Source: CAVORB01 sp964395315 | Lineage (GTDB): Bacteria > Pseudomonadota > Gammaproteobacteria > Chromatiales > Chromatiaceae | DNA length: 64,000 nt | NCBI GenBank assembly: GCA_964395315.1 | Contig: CAYNBI010000002.1 | Location: 1 to 64,000 of the forward strand | Direction: 5' to 3' | Shown here: positions 25,143 to 33,795 of the stretch, piece by piece | Numbering within the stretch: the first letter of the stretch is position 1 | Layout: the number at the start of each line of letters is the position of its first letter | Translations under genes and position numbers: made by a program | Notes under the pieces: model-generated | The model's database searches: none | What the model was told of the DNA's origin: nothing | Seen by the model: the letters and a program-made list of their open reading frames with translations, nothing else

Positions 25143-26300
25143 ATGATCGTACCGGACTACCAGGGCGGCAGCATCGTCAACTTGATGAGCTCAATCATCC
25201 GCGCCCGCGGTGGTGACGCTGACTACCCTTCCCTGCGTCTGCTGCCGCCAGGGGCAGTCGCGGACGCCACGAACCTCCTGCTGCTGGTCGTCGACGGGCT
25301 CGGCGCCGACTGGCTGGCAAGGCGCTCGCCAGACGGGATCTTGAGCCGCCACCTGCTCGGATCGATCACGTCCGTATTTCCGCCCACGACCGCCGCCGCC
25401 GTCACGACCTTCCTCACCGGCGACGCCCCGCAACAGCATGCGCTGACCGGCTGGCACACCTACCTGCGCGAGCTCGGTTGCGTCGTGGCCGTCTTGCCCG
25501 GCAACCCGCGCTACGGTGGGACGAGCTATCGCAAGGCGGGAATCGACCCGAGGCGGCTCTTCGGGCACCGGGTCGTGTCGGACCGCATAGCTACGCGCTC
25601 CGCCTTCGTTTCGCCCGCCTACATCGCCCACTCGGACTTCAACCTGGCTCACCTCGGGCGCGCCGAGTTGCGTCCGTTCGAGACCCTGCATGACATGTTC
25701 CGCCAAGCGGTTCGCGCGGTGCGCGCCGGACGCGATCGCAAGTACGTCTATCTCTACTGGCCCCGCCTTGATTCCATCGGTCACGAGCAGGGCATGGACA
25801 GCGCCGCCGCGGCGGTTCACCTGGCGGAGATCGAGCAGGCATTGGAGACGTTCCTGGTCGACGTCACGGGCACCGACACCAGGGTTCTGGTCACGGCGGA
25901 CCATGGCCAGATCGACACCACCGCCGCGGACTGCATCGACCTTGCTGACCATCCCGATCTGAGCCGCTGCCTGACCCTTCCCCTCTGCGGCGAGCCGCGC
26001 GCGGCCTTCTGCTACGTTCGGCCCGACCGGGTAGCGACGTTCGAGCGCTATTGCCAGGGTGAGCTGTCGGCGGCGCTGGACCTCTGGCCCAGCGACCGGC
26101 TCATAACCGCGGGCTTGTTCGGGCTGGGCGAGCCGCACCCCCGTCTCACCGAACGCATCGGCGACTACGTGCTCCTGATGCGCGGAAACCGCGTGATCCG
26201 CGACTGGCTGCCCTTCGAGTCACGGTTCGAGCACATCGGCGTGCACGGCGGCCTGAGCCGAGCGGAGCTTGACGTGCCTCTGTGCCTGCTGAGCGCCTGA
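25143..26300 (+). CDS. Alkaline phosphatase/phosphodiesterase superfamily protein
   Basis: 385 aa. The type I phosphodiesterase/nucleotide pyrophosphatase fold is indicated by metal and nucleophile motifs in order: VVDGLGADW (Asp), FPPTTAAAVTTFLTG (Thr nucleophile), WPRLDSIGHEQG (Asp, His), VTADHGQID (Asp, His) and HIGVHGG (His). No signal peptide is evident, so it may act in the cytoplasm on nucleotide sugars or similar diesters. The ATG at MIVPDYQG has GAGG upstream. The MOSC gene follows after three bases, implying an operon. Substrate unknown. Confidence 0.82.
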   Translation: MIVPDYQGGSIVNLMSSIIRARGGDADYPSLRLLPPGAVADATNLLLLVVDGLGADWLARRSPDGILSRHLLGSITSVFPPTTAAAVTTFLTGDAPQQHALTGWHTYLRELGCVVAVLPGNPRYGGTSYRKAGIDPRRLFGHRVVSDRIATRSAFVSPAYIAHSDFNLAHLGRAELRPFETLHDMFRQAVRAVRAGRDRKYVYLYWPRLDSIGHEQGMDSAAAAVHLAEIEQALETFLVDVTGTDTRVLVTADHGQIDTTAADCIDLADHPDLSRCLTLPLCGEPRAAFCYVRPDRVATFERYCQGELSAALDLWPSDRLITAGLFGLGEPHPRLTERIGDYVLLMRGNRVIRDWLPFESRFEHIGVHGGLSRAELDVPLCLLSA

Positions 26301-26303
26301 GCC

Positions 26304-26822
26304 GTGGAGTGGCTCTCGCGCCTCCTCGGCCGCCCCCGCGCGCGTTGTCGCGGGACCCTAAGGGCGATCTATGTGGCGGAGCGCGCCGGCGAACCGATGC
26401 GCGAAATACCCTCGGCGGAGATCACCATGGAGGGCCTGGACGGCGACCGCTACGCCCGCGGAGACGGCTTCTGGAAGGCGACCGACGGTTGCCAGGTGAC
26501 CCTGATCGCCGAGGAGGATCTGTCGCGTGCCCAATGGCGAAGCGGCATCCCGCTCGCGCACGGCGAGCACCGCCGCAACCTCGTGGTGCGGGGCCTGGCG
26601 ATCGCTAGCATGGCGCATCGGCAGCTGCGCATCGGCACGGCGGTGCTGGCCTGGCTTCGTCCACGCCCGCCCTGCGGATACTTGGACTCTGTTACCCGCC
26701 CCGGCACGGCCAAGGCCCTCGGACGGCGCAGCGGTATCTGTCTGCGGGTGGTCTCGGGCGGTACCATCCGGGTGGGAGATCCCGTCGAGATCATCCACAC
26801 GTCCGACCGGACGCGGGGCTGA
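26304..26822 (+). CDS. MOSC domain protein
   Basis: 172 aa. The beta-rich MOSC domain (residues 16-165) carries MEGLDGDRYARGDGFW, the NLVVRGL strand and the conserved Cys124 in RPRPPCGYLD. MOSC domains occur in molybdenum-cofactor sulfurases and in YiiM-like enzymes that reduce N-hydroxylated compounds; which activity applies cannot be told. The start is a GTG three bases after the preceding stop; no ATG gives a better N terminus. Downstream lies 173 bp of GC-rich non-coding DNA before the convergent hemN gene. Confidence 0.85.
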   Translation: MEWLSRLLGRPRARCRGTLRAIYVAERAGEPMREIPSAEITMEGLDGDRYARGDGFWKATDGCQVTLIAEEDLSRAQWRSGIPLAHGEHRRNLVVRGLAIASMAHRQLRIGTAVLAWLRPRPPCGYLDSVTRPGTAKALGRRSGICLRVVSGGTIRVGDPVEIIHTSDRTRG

Positions 26823-26995
26823 AGCCGTGAACGCACTGCCACGCCGCCGAATCGCGAGCATCTGGCGCGCAGCGATCGTCCCGACGGCAGCCACCCAGAC
26901 TTGAACCTCGAGCGCCGCGCGCGCCGCTGGACGGAGGCGGTACACCCTGAACAAGGGTGTGACCGCGCGCCCCGCGGTTCCAGCGCGGACGCGCG

Positions 26996-28381
26996 TCAGA
27001 TGACCTTCGAGAAGCCCACTGGACCCTGCTTGGCGTCGAGATAGGCGTCGAACACCATGCAGATGTTGCGAATCAGGAGCCGCCCACGGGGCAGGACCCG
27101 AATGCCCTGGGCATCGAGCTCGAGCAAGCCGTCCCGCCGCATGGGCTCGAGCCTGGGCAGGGCGTCGGCGAAGTAGGCGCCGAAGTCGATCCCCCACGCC
27201 CGCTCGACATCCGCGTAGTCGAGGGAAAAGTTGCAGATTACGCGGGTGATCACGTCGCGCCGGATCTCGTCGTCGCGGCTGAGCTCGATGCCCCGGAACA
27301 CCGCCAGGCGCCCCGCGTCGATGTCGGCGTAGTACTCGTCGAGGGTTCTGCGGTTCTGGGCGTAGGTGTTGTCCACCTTGCCGATGGAGGTGACGCCGAT
27401 ACCGATGAGGTCGCAATCGGCGTGGGTGGAGTAGCCCTGGAAGTTGCGATAGAGGGTGCCGTTCTGCTGCGCCAGCGCAAGCTCGTCGTCCGGGCGGGCG
27501 AAGTGGTCCATCCCGATGTAGACGTAGCCCGCCTCGCCCAGGCGCTGGCCGGTCGCCTGGAGGATATCGAGCTTGACCTGAGGCGCCGGCAGGTCGGCCT
27601 CGTCGATGCGCCGTTGCGGCATGAAGCGCTTGGGCAGGTGCGCGTAGTTGAAGACCGAGAGCCGATCCGGGGCGAATTCGACCACACGCGCCAGCGTGCG
27701 CTCGAAGCCCGCCACCGTTTGGTGCGGAAGACCGTAGATGAGATCGATGCTGATCGAGCGGAAGCCCTCCGCCCGCGCCGCCTCCAGCACCGCCAGCGTC
27801 TCGGCCTCACTCTGAATGCGGTTGACGGCCTTCTGCACCCTGGGGTCGAAATCCTGCACCCCGAGGCTCATGCGGTTGAAGCCCAGTCGTCGCAGCAGCG
27901 CGACGGTCTCTGCATCCGCCTCCCGTGGGTCGATCTCGATCGAGTACTCGCCGACGTCGTCGGCGGCCAGATCGAACCAGCGGCGCGTGTTGTCCATCAG
28001 CTCGCTCATCTGGTCGCGGCTGATGAAGGTCGGCGTACCGCCCCCCCAGTGCAGCTGCTCGACCTGCCGGCCCGCCCCGAACAGTGACGCCTGCAGCTCG
28101 AGCTCCCGGTAGACGCGGTCCAAGTACGGCTGGGCGCGGCTGCGGTCCTTGGTGGCGACCTTGTTGCAGGCGCAGTAGAAACAGACGGTGTCGCAGAAGG
28201 GGATGTGGAAATAGAGCGACAAGGGCCGCCCCGCCTGGTTGCTGCGGGCGCAGGCGGCGCGGTATTCCGGCTCGCCGAAGCCATCGTGGAACTCGACCGC
28301 CGTGGGATACGAGGTGTAGCGGGGACCGCTCTGATCGTAGCGGCCGATCAGGTCAAGGTCGAAGTCGATGCTCTGATCCAT
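26996..28381 (-). CDS. hemN: Oxygen-independent coproporphyrinogen III oxidase
   Basis: 461 aa radical SAM enzyme that converts coproporphyrinogen III to protoporphyrinogen IX under low oxygen. The Fe-S/SAM site is CDTVCFYCAC (Cys63, Cys67, Cys70, extra Cys72), followed by HWGGGTPTFIS; RYTSYPTAVEFHDGF at the N terminus and RDVITRVICNF near the C terminus are HemN signatures that separate it from HemW. Length matches E. coli HemN. Upstream, on the same strand and 81 bp away, is the 105-aa gene and then prmB. HemN suits a host that lives at low oxygen, as does the haem-PAS kinase, though no FNR site was identified. Confidence 0.96.
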   Translation of the reverse strand: MDQSIDFDLDLIGRYDQSGPRYTSYPTAVEFHDGFGEPEYRAACARSNQAGRPLSLYFHIPFCDTVCFYCACNKVATKDRSRAQPYLDRVYRELELQASLFGAGRQVEQLHWGGGTPTFISRDQMSELMDNTRRWFDLAADDVGEYSIEIDPREADAETVALLRRLGFNRMSLGVQDFDPRVQKAVNRIQSEAETLAVLEAARAEGFRSISIDLIYGLPHQTVAGFERTLARVVEFAPDRLSVFNYAHLPKRFMPQRRIDEADLPAPQVKLDILQATGQRLGEAGYVYIGMDHFARPDDELALAQQNGTLYRNFQGYSTHADCDLIGIGVTSIGKVDNTYAQNRRTLDEYYADIDAGRLAVFRGIELSRDDEIRRDVITRVICNFSLDYADVERAWGIDFGAYFADALPRLEPMRRDGLLELDAQGIRVLPRGRLLIRNICMVFDAYLDAKQGPVGFSKVI

Positions 28382-28462
28382 GGGTCTGTTTCCGTCTAGT
28401 CGGGTGCCGAACGCGCCGCCCCTTGTTGGTCCGGTCCGGAGAGAAGGGATGCGGGCAAGCGA

Positions 28463-28780
28463 TCAGTCTCCCTCTATCTTGAGCCCCTTGCGGTGGGTCT
28501 CGTTGATCTGCTTGAGCAGGGTGACGAAAGGAATCTCGTCGGCGTACTTCTCCGCCAGGTCCACGAACGGCAGATCCTCCCTCCCGAAGCTGTAATTGCC
28601 GGCTTTCATGGACTCGTACAGGTCCTTGATGCCCTGCTCCAGCGGATCGAGGAAGGCGGGGAATCGGTCGAGATCCTCGAGCTCGAACTCCAGGCAGTCG
28701 CGCAGGTCGCCGACCTCAAACACCGCTTGCCGAACCCACTCTACGTACTGGTCGACGGTCTTTGCCCGTCCGAGACTCAT
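28463..28780 (-). CDS. Conserved small acidic protein, function unknown
   Basis: 105 aa, mainly helical and acidic (DLRDCLEFELEDLDRFPAFLDPLEQGIKDLYESM). No family recognised. It overlaps the prmB stop by four bases (ATGA), so its translation is coupled to prmB, and it precedes hemN by 81 bp. No signal peptide, membrane helix or metal motif is present. I can offer no function. Confidence 0.75.
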   Translation of the reverse strand: MSLGRAKTVDQYVEWVRQAVFEVGDLRDCLEFELEDLDRFPAFLDPLEQGIKDLYESMKAGNYSFGREDLPFVDLAEKYADEIPFVTLLKQINETHRKGLKIEGD

Positions 28781-29703
28781 AGTTGCTCCGCTGCCTGTGC
28801 AAACAGGGGATGAAACTCGATCAGTTGCTCCCGGGTCATAAGACAGACACCCTCCCCCCCGCGTTCAAACTCCAGCCAGAGGAACGGCAGGTCCGGGAAG
28901 CGCCGCTCCAGCTCCGCGGCGGTATTGCCCAGCTCGACGATCAGGATGCCGCCCTCGCGCAGGTATTCCGGGGCATCGCACAGGATACGCAGGGCGAACT
29001 CGAGCCCGCTCTCGCCCGCGGCGAGCGCGATCCTCGGCTCCTTCCGGTACTCCTCGGGCAAGCCCTCCAACTCCGCCGCACCCACGTAGGGCGGATTCGA
29101 AACGATGACGTCATAGGTGCGGTTGCCGATACCCGCGAACAGGTCCGACTCCAGGAGCCGAACCCGCTCTTCCAGGCCATGCAGCGCCACGTTCTGGGCG
29201 GCCACCTCGAGCGCCGACGTGGAGATATCCGCCAGATCCACCTCTGCCTCGGGCAGGTAGAAAGCGGCGGCGATGCCGATGCAGCCGCTACCCGCGCAGA
29301 GGTCCAGCACACGGCGGACCGACTCCGGCTCGAGCCAGGGATCGAAGCCTGCCTCGACCAACTCGGCGAGGGGGGAGCGGGGCACCAGGACGTCCTCGTT
29401 GACGTAGAACTCGAGCCCCGCGAACCATGCGCGTTGGGTGAGATAGGCGGCGGGCTTGCGCTCCGCGACGCGCCGCTCCAACAGCTCCGTGACCGCCTCA
29501 CGCTCACGCCAGGTGAGGCGGCAGTCGCGGTACATGGGGGGCAGATCGGGCGGCAAATGCAGGGCGAAGAGGACCAGCGCGGCCGCTTCGTCCAAGGCGT
29601 TGTCGGTGCCGTGGCCAAAGTACAGGCCGGCCGCGTTGAAGCGGCTGGCGCCCCAACGGATGAAATCCTGAATCGTCGAGAGCCCTTCGGGTGCAACTGC
29701 CAT
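28777..29703 (-). CDS. prmB: Ribosomal protein L3 N5-glutamine methyltransferase
   Basis: 308 aa. PrmB methylates a glutamine of ribosomal protein L3. The SAM-binding motif is VLDLCAGSGCIGIAAA and the catalytic motif is VSNPPYVGAAEL (Asn-Pro-Pro-Tyr). The N-terminal helical domain is present (SRFNAAGLYFGHGTDNALDEA), which distinguishes PrmB from PrmC. It is the first gene of a minus-strand group with the 105-aa gene and hemN. The start codon gives MAVAPEGLSTIQDFIRWG, normal for the family. It is divergent from the histidine kinase gene. Confidence 0.93.
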   Translation of the reverse strand: MAVAPEGLSTIQDFIRWGASRFNAAGLYFGHGTDNALDEAAALVLFALHLPPDLPPMYRDCRLTWREREAVTELLERRVAERKPAAYLTQRAWFAGLEFYVNEDVLVPRSPLAELVEAGFDPWLEPESVRRVLDLCAGSGCIGIAAAFYLPEAEVDLADISTSALEVAAQNVALHGLEERVRLLESDLFAGIGNRTYDVIVSNPPYVGAAELEGLPEEYRKEPRIALAAGESGLEFALRILCDAPEYLREGGILIVELGNTAAELERRFPDLPFLWLEFERGGEGVCLMTREQLIEFHPLFAQAAEQL

Positions 29704-29896
29704 GGGTCATCCAGCTCGCGTTGTCGTTGTTTCGGGTTTGGGTATCGGTTCGTGCGGAAACGATGGCGGAACGGGCCGCCCCGACGCCCGCCGAGCAGGA
29801 TACGCGTCGGGCGGCGCCAGCTCCGGTTTCGCAACGAGGGTGAAGAATAGCATCATCGGTGTAACATCTTCAGCCAGTCGACAGAAGAAGCCGCGC

Positions 29897-31903
29897 ATGC
29901 CGAACAGCCTGCTTTCCAGCCTGAGCTTCCAGATCAGCGCCGCCTTCCTGCTGCTGGTGCTGCTGTTCGGAGGGGCGAGCTACTATTCGCTCGGCTCCTT
30001 CGAGCGCCAGCTCGCCTACGACACGGTGGTGGACATCTCCGCACGTCTGGAGCTGACGGCCCAGCAGCTCCACGCCCAGGCAATGAACTACGAGCAGAAC
30101 GCCCCGCGCGACTACCCGACCTATTTCCGCGACGTGCGGCTCTACTACCAGGATCTGATGTCCCACGTCGAGACCTTCGACCGGGTCGTCGGGGACTTCA
30201 TGCGTGGCGACTTCGGGGGCGGCATGGAGGGCCCCCTGCCCTGGCTGCGCCCGCGTGTCAGCCCCGAGGTCACGGGGGCGATCATGGCCATGGAGACGGC
30301 CTGGTCGGACTACCGCCGGGGCCTCTTCGCGGCATTGGGCCCGGACATGAAGGAGCCCAGGCTGGAGTACGCGGCGGAGCACAACATCGCCAACCACGCA
30401 CCCCTCGAGCAAGCGAGCCACGCCCTGACGGAGAGCCTGCGCCGGTGGGCCGCCGCGGAGCACGGCAAGATCGCGCGCATCTCGGCGCTAGTGGTGATCG
30501 TCGCCGCCGCAATGGCGTTCCTGGTCCTGGCGATCCTGTACTTCACCGCCCTGGCGCCGCTGAAGCGCACCATCGCCGGGTTCCGCCGAATCGTCCAAGG
30601 GGACTTCGGCCATCAGGTAGAGGTAGCGGGGGTCGTCGAGGCGCGCCAGCTCGCCGCTGGGTTCAACGCCCTCTCGGGCCGTTTGCACGTGCTGTTCCAG
30701 CTCATCGAACGGCTCCATCAGGGCAACGACCTGGACGAGGTGATTCGCTTTCTCAGCCGCGAGTTCCCCGACCTGCTGCGCATCGACTGGATCGGGGTCG
30801 TCCTGGTGAACGGGGATCACGCGTCGGCGCGCCTGGAGGTCAGCTACCTGGACGGCGAGCCGGAGCGGGTCGGCAAGCGGCTCTTCCTCCTGCGCCGGAC
30901 CCTGCTGGAGAAGGCCTTGGCGGCGGGCGCGCCCATGCACATTCCAAACATGATCGAGACCGCGGAGCACAATCCCCGATTCGAGTTCCTGCGCTCCCTG
31001 GTCGAGCGCGGGCTCAAGGACACCATATTCCTGCCGCTCACACCCCAGACCCAGACGCCGATCCCGGCCGTTGTGGTCTTCTCCAGCCGCACCCCGGACA
31101 GCTACGATGAGGCCCACCGGAGATTTCTCGACAACATCGCGCAGCTCGTCACCCACAGCTTCGGCCGCACGGTGCGCTTGGCGGAGCACGGGAGACTGGC
31201 CTCCATCGGGGAGTTCGCCTCGGGCATCGCCCATGAGCTGCGCACACCCCTGACCACAATCGGCATGGCCCTGGACTACTTCGATCGCCAGAGCATGCCC
31301 GACAACGCCGGGAAGCGGCTGGCGCTCGCGCAACGAGAATCGGCGCGCATGCGCCGTCTGCTCGAGGAGATACTGTCCTACGCCAAGCCGCTCGATCTGC
31401 GCCTTCGGCCACTCCGGGCCGGCGAAGCGCTTCTCGCCTTCCTCGACAGTCGCCGAGACCTGGCAACGAGCCGCGATCAACGAATCACGATGGAGGGCGG
31501 ACCCACCGATGCATGGATGATGGCCGATCCGGACAGACTGACCCAGATCTTCGCGAACCTGACGCAGAATGCCTGCGATGCGGCCCCGGACGGCGCAGAA
31601 ATCGCATGGAGCGTACAGGATCAGCCGTCATCTGGCATCGTGAGTCTGGCGGTGACGAACCCGGGCCCACCGATTCCGCCCGAGCTGCTCGCGCGGGTCA
31701 CGGAGCCTTTCGTCAGTACCAAATCGACGGGAACCGGGCTCGGCCTGGCGATCGTCCGGCGCTTAACGCACGCTCAAGGCGGGGAGCTGACGATCACTTC
31801 GAACGCAGCGGACGGCACACGAGTCCGTCTGTCATTCCCGCGCATGGATGCGCCTGCGCACCCCCAGAAGGAGGCCACAAGCACCGATGCCGCGGGCAAC
31901 TGA
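29897..31903 (+). CDS. Membrane sensor histidine kinase with HAMP and GAF domains
   Basis: 668 aa. A first membrane helix (residues 10-28), a periplasmic helical sensor of about 160 residues, a second helix (about 196-217) and a HAMP domain are followed by a GAF domain (about 270-425). The DHp helix is FASGIAHELRTPLTTIG with His446 as phospho-acceptor, and the ATPase domain carries NLTQNACDAAPDG and STGTGLGLAI. This arrangement matches NtrB-like kinases that usually act with a sigma-54 response regulator, but none follows; the next gene is the convergent iscR. The ATG at MPNSLL begins the first helix. The signal is unknown. Confidence 0.9.
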   Translation: MPNSLLSSLSFQISAAFLLLVLLFGGASYYSLGSFERQLAYDTVVDISARLELTAQQLHAQAMNYEQNAPRDYPTYFRDVRLYYQDLMSHVETFDRVVGDFMRGDFGGGMEGPLPWLRPRVSPEVTGAIMAMETAWSDYRRGLFAALGPDMKEPRLEYAAEHNIANHAPLEQASHALTESLRRWAAAEHGKIARISALVVIVAAAMAFLVLAILYFTALAPLKRTIAGFRRIVQGDFGHQVEVAGVVEARQLAAGFNALSGRLHVLFQLIERLHQGNDLDEVIRFLSREFPDLLRIDWIGVVLVNGDHASARLEVSYLDGEPERVGKRLFLLRRTLLEKALAAGAPMHIPNMIETAEHNPRFEFLRSLVERGLKDTIFLPLTPQTQTPIPAVVVFSSRTPDSYDEAHRRFLDNIAQLVTHSFGRTVRLAEHGRLASIGEFASGIAHELRTPLTTIGMALDYFDRQSMPDNAGKRLALAQRESARMRRLLEEILSYAKPLDLRLRPLRAGEALLAFLDSRRDLATSRDQRITMEGGPTDAWMMADPDRLTQIFANLTQNACDAAPDGAEIAWSVQDQPSSGIVSLAVTNPGPPIPPELLARVTEPFVSTKSTGTGLGLAIVRRLTHAQGGELTITSNAADGTRVRLSFPRMDAPAHPQKEATSTDAAGN

Positions 31904-31953
31904 GCCAACCCGCGGTGCCGCGCCCGCAGCCACCAGCCCGTGCCGCGGTCAAG

Positions 31954-32418
31954 TTACGCGGCGCGTCGCTTTCGATCGGAGCTCAATCCAGCGGTGTCGA
32001 CGTTGCGGCCTTCTCTCCGCCCTCGCTCCACGAGGTCGGACAGCGAGATGTCGCTCAGGAACTTGAAGATCTCGTCGCTGAGCTCGTCCCAAAGGGTATG
32101 CGTCAAGCAGCGCTTTCCGTCACGGCAGTTCTCCCGCCCACCGCAGCGGGTGAACTCCACCCATTCGTCCACGGCGCAAATGATGTCCGCGATCGATATC
32201 TCGCTCGGCGCCTTGCCCAGATAATAGCCGCCCCCCGGACCCCGCACCCCCCGCACCAGCTGCTTCCCGCGCAGCGCAGCGAACAGCTGTTCGAGGTACG
32301 AGAGGGAGATGCCTTGATTGACCGAGATGTCCGCCAGCGTCACCGGGCCCTTGCCCGACTGAAGCGCAAGGTCAAGCATGGCGGTAACGGCGTAGCGACC
32401 TTTCGTGGAGAGTCTCAT
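31954..32418 (-). CDS. iscR: Iron-sulfur cluster regulator IscR
   Basis: 154 aa Rrf2-family regulator. The N-terminal winged helix is MRLSTKGRYAVTAMLDLALQ and GISLSYLEQLFAALR. The [2Fe-2S] ligands are present at Cys92, Cys98, Cys104 and His107, the same positions as in E. coli IscR, so it should sense Fe-S supply. Its own promoter contains a near-complete type 1 IscR site, implying autoregulation. The usual downstream genes (iscS, iscU, iscA, hscBA) are absent; the next gene is the convergent kinase. It may control isc or suf genes elsewhere. Confidence 0.95.
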   Translation of the reverse strand: MRLSTKGRYAVTAMLDLALQSGKGPVTLADISVNQGISLSYLEQLFAALRGKQLVRGVRGPGGGYYLGKAPSEISIADIICAVDEWVEFTRCGGRENCRDGKRCLTHTLWDELSDEIFKFLSDISLSDLVERGRREGRNVDTAGLSSDRKRRAA

Positions 32419-32470
32419 TGTGGTTCTACCTTCGCTTCGGATAAAAACCGATGGAAGCAGTCGGGTTATA

Positions 32471-32500
32471 AGGATAGCGATAGTGCAGAAAAATAGTCAA
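32471..32500 (-). promoter_or_regulatory. iscR promoter
   Basis: Read on the minus strand, TTGACT (32500-32495) and TATCCT (32476-32471) are separated by 18 bases and lie about 50 bases before the iscR ATG. They match the sigma-70 -35 and -10 boxes at five and four of six positions. The -35 box lies inside the IscR site, so bound IscR would block RNA polymerase. Confidence 0.6.
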
Positions 32501-32504
32501 GTAT
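32480..32504. promoter_or_regulatory. Type 1 IscR binding site
   Basis: The right arm TAGTCAAGTAT matches the type 1 consensus YAGTCRRSTAT at all 11 positions; the left arm matches 10 of 14. With the adjacent iscR gene this is strong evidence for negative autoregulation by [2Fe-2S]-IscR. Confidence 0.7.
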
Positions 32505-32644
32505 TTTCCCGCACTTTTTACCGGCGAACTCCCTAGCCGAGCGCCTTCCGTGCGATTGGTCCCGGAAATCCGCGACAAGTTCCCGGTTGTCGCGACAGGT
32601 CAGGTCAAGGAGCGCGAAGGGACGCTGAAGCGGTCGCCGCCGCC

Positions 32645-33160
32645 TCAGAGGCAGCGCGACAGGAGCTGCCCCCTACCGGGTTCGGTGGGCGCCGCCCGGC
32701 GCGCCGCGAAGCTGTGCCCCTGCCCCAAGCAATAAGTCAGCCATTTGGAGAGAAACAGATTCGCCTTCCACTTTGCCTCCAGGGCCGGATAGCGATAGTG
32801 GCCGTGGATCGGCAAAGCCGTCTGACGCAGATTCACGACCTCGACCTGGGCGGCATCGTGATACGCGCGCAACAATGCGTCGGGATCAGCCTCGGGGATC
32901 CGATGCACCCCCGCGTCGCCGTGAGGAAAGAAATAGGTCAGTCGCAGCAGGCTGGTGAAGGGGGATTGCTCGATGATCTCCAGATGTAGCTCTAGCCCCG
33001 CCGCCCGGCGCGAGATGAATTCGCCCCGCATGTTCTTCAGGTCGGGGACGAGTCGCCGTAACGCGAGATAATTTTCCTCGCACAGCCCCATCAGGTCGCC
33101 CACCGTGGGACGCCCGCAAGTGACACACTGCGTCGCCCACGGATAACGGGGTTCCCGCAT
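32645..33160 (-). CDS. DUF1249 family protein
   Basis: 171 aa. It matches gammaproteobacterial DUF1249 proteins (YqiB type) in LMGLCEENYLALRRLVPDL, then LHLEIIEQSPFTSLLRLTYFF, DPDALLRAYHDAAQVEVV and LEAKWKANLFLSKWLTYCLGQGH. Family function is not established as far as I know. In E. coli the homologue lies near cpdA, nudF and tolC; here the neighbours are thioredoxin and iscR, so the context differs. The N terminus carries Cys12 and Cys15 (CVTC), an extra that may be local. Confidence 0.85.
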   Translation of the reverse strand: MREPRYPWATQCVTCGRPTVGDLMGLCEENYLALRRLVPDLKNMRGEFISRRAAGLELHLEIIEQSPFTSLLRLTYFFPHGDAGVHRIPEADPDALLRAYHDAAQVEVVNLRQTALPIHGHYRYPALEAKWKANLFLSKWLTYCLGQGHSFAARRAAPTEPGRGQLLSRCL

Positions 33161-33254
33161 GGGGTTAAGCGTACAACTGCCCAGGGATGGCGCGTGATCC
33201 TTCGCGGCAAGCAGGACAAAAGAGACGCCGACGGTCGCTCACCGGCAGGGTACC

Positions 33255-33626
33255 TCAGGCATGGCTCTTCTGCTGAGCTTCCACCTGCCGCCGCACCTCG
33301 GCCATGTCGAGCTCGCGGGCCTTGTCAAGGAGTTGCCGGAACGAGCCTTCCGGCAGAGCGCCCGGCTGGGCGAAGATGATGATCTGCTCGCGGAAGATCA
33401 TCAGTGTGGGGATGGAGCGGATCTGAAAGTGGGCGGCGATTTCTTGCTCGTCCTCGGTGTTGACCTTGGCGAACACGACATCGTCGTGATCGGCCGAGAC
33501 CTTGTCGTACACCGGTGCGAAGGAGCGGCAGGGTCCACACCAGGGGGCCCAGAAATCGACGATCACAAAATCGTTGTCATGGATCGTCTGCTCGAAGTTG
33601 TCTTTCGTGAGTTCTACGACAGCCAT
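33255..33626 (-). CDS. Thioredoxin-like protein
   Basis: 123 aa cytoplasmic thioredoxin fold. The active site is WAPWCGPCRSFAP (Cys30, Cys33), with the cis-proline in IRSIPTLMIF. The C-terminal extension (GSFRQLLDKARELDMAEVRRQVEAQQ) is charged and helical, a little longer than in E. coli TrxA. It should reduce protein disulfides. It is preceded by the adk terminator and appears to be its own unit. It could be a second thioredoxin rather than the principal TrxA. Confidence 0.9.
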   Translation of the reverse strand: MAVVELTKDNFEQTIHDNDFVIVDFWAPWCGPCRSFAPVYDKVSADHDDVVFAKVNTEDEQEIAAHFQIRSIPTLMIFREQIIIFAQPGALPEGSFRQLLDKARELDMAEVRRQVEAQQKSHA

Positions 33627-33745
33627 TGGATTTACCTTCTTTCCAGACTTGGCGCTGAATACTAGCAGATAATCCTCACGTGCCGCAGTTCCCCGCCTCG
33701 CTCAGACGGAAGGGCGAGGGGCGAAGGCCCGCTGAGGCGGTGCCG

Positions 33746-33770
33746 AAAAAAACCGGGCAGCGCCCGGTTT
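33746..33770 (-). terminator. Rho-independent terminator of adk
   Basis: AACCGGGC and GCCCGGTT form an 8-bp stem with a three-base loop, and on the minus strand the stem is followed by a run of T. It lies 26 bp past the adk stop. This is the clearest intrinsic terminator in the window. Confidence 0.85.
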
Positions 33771-33795
33771 CTCGTATTCGGAGCGGCGGTGAAGA

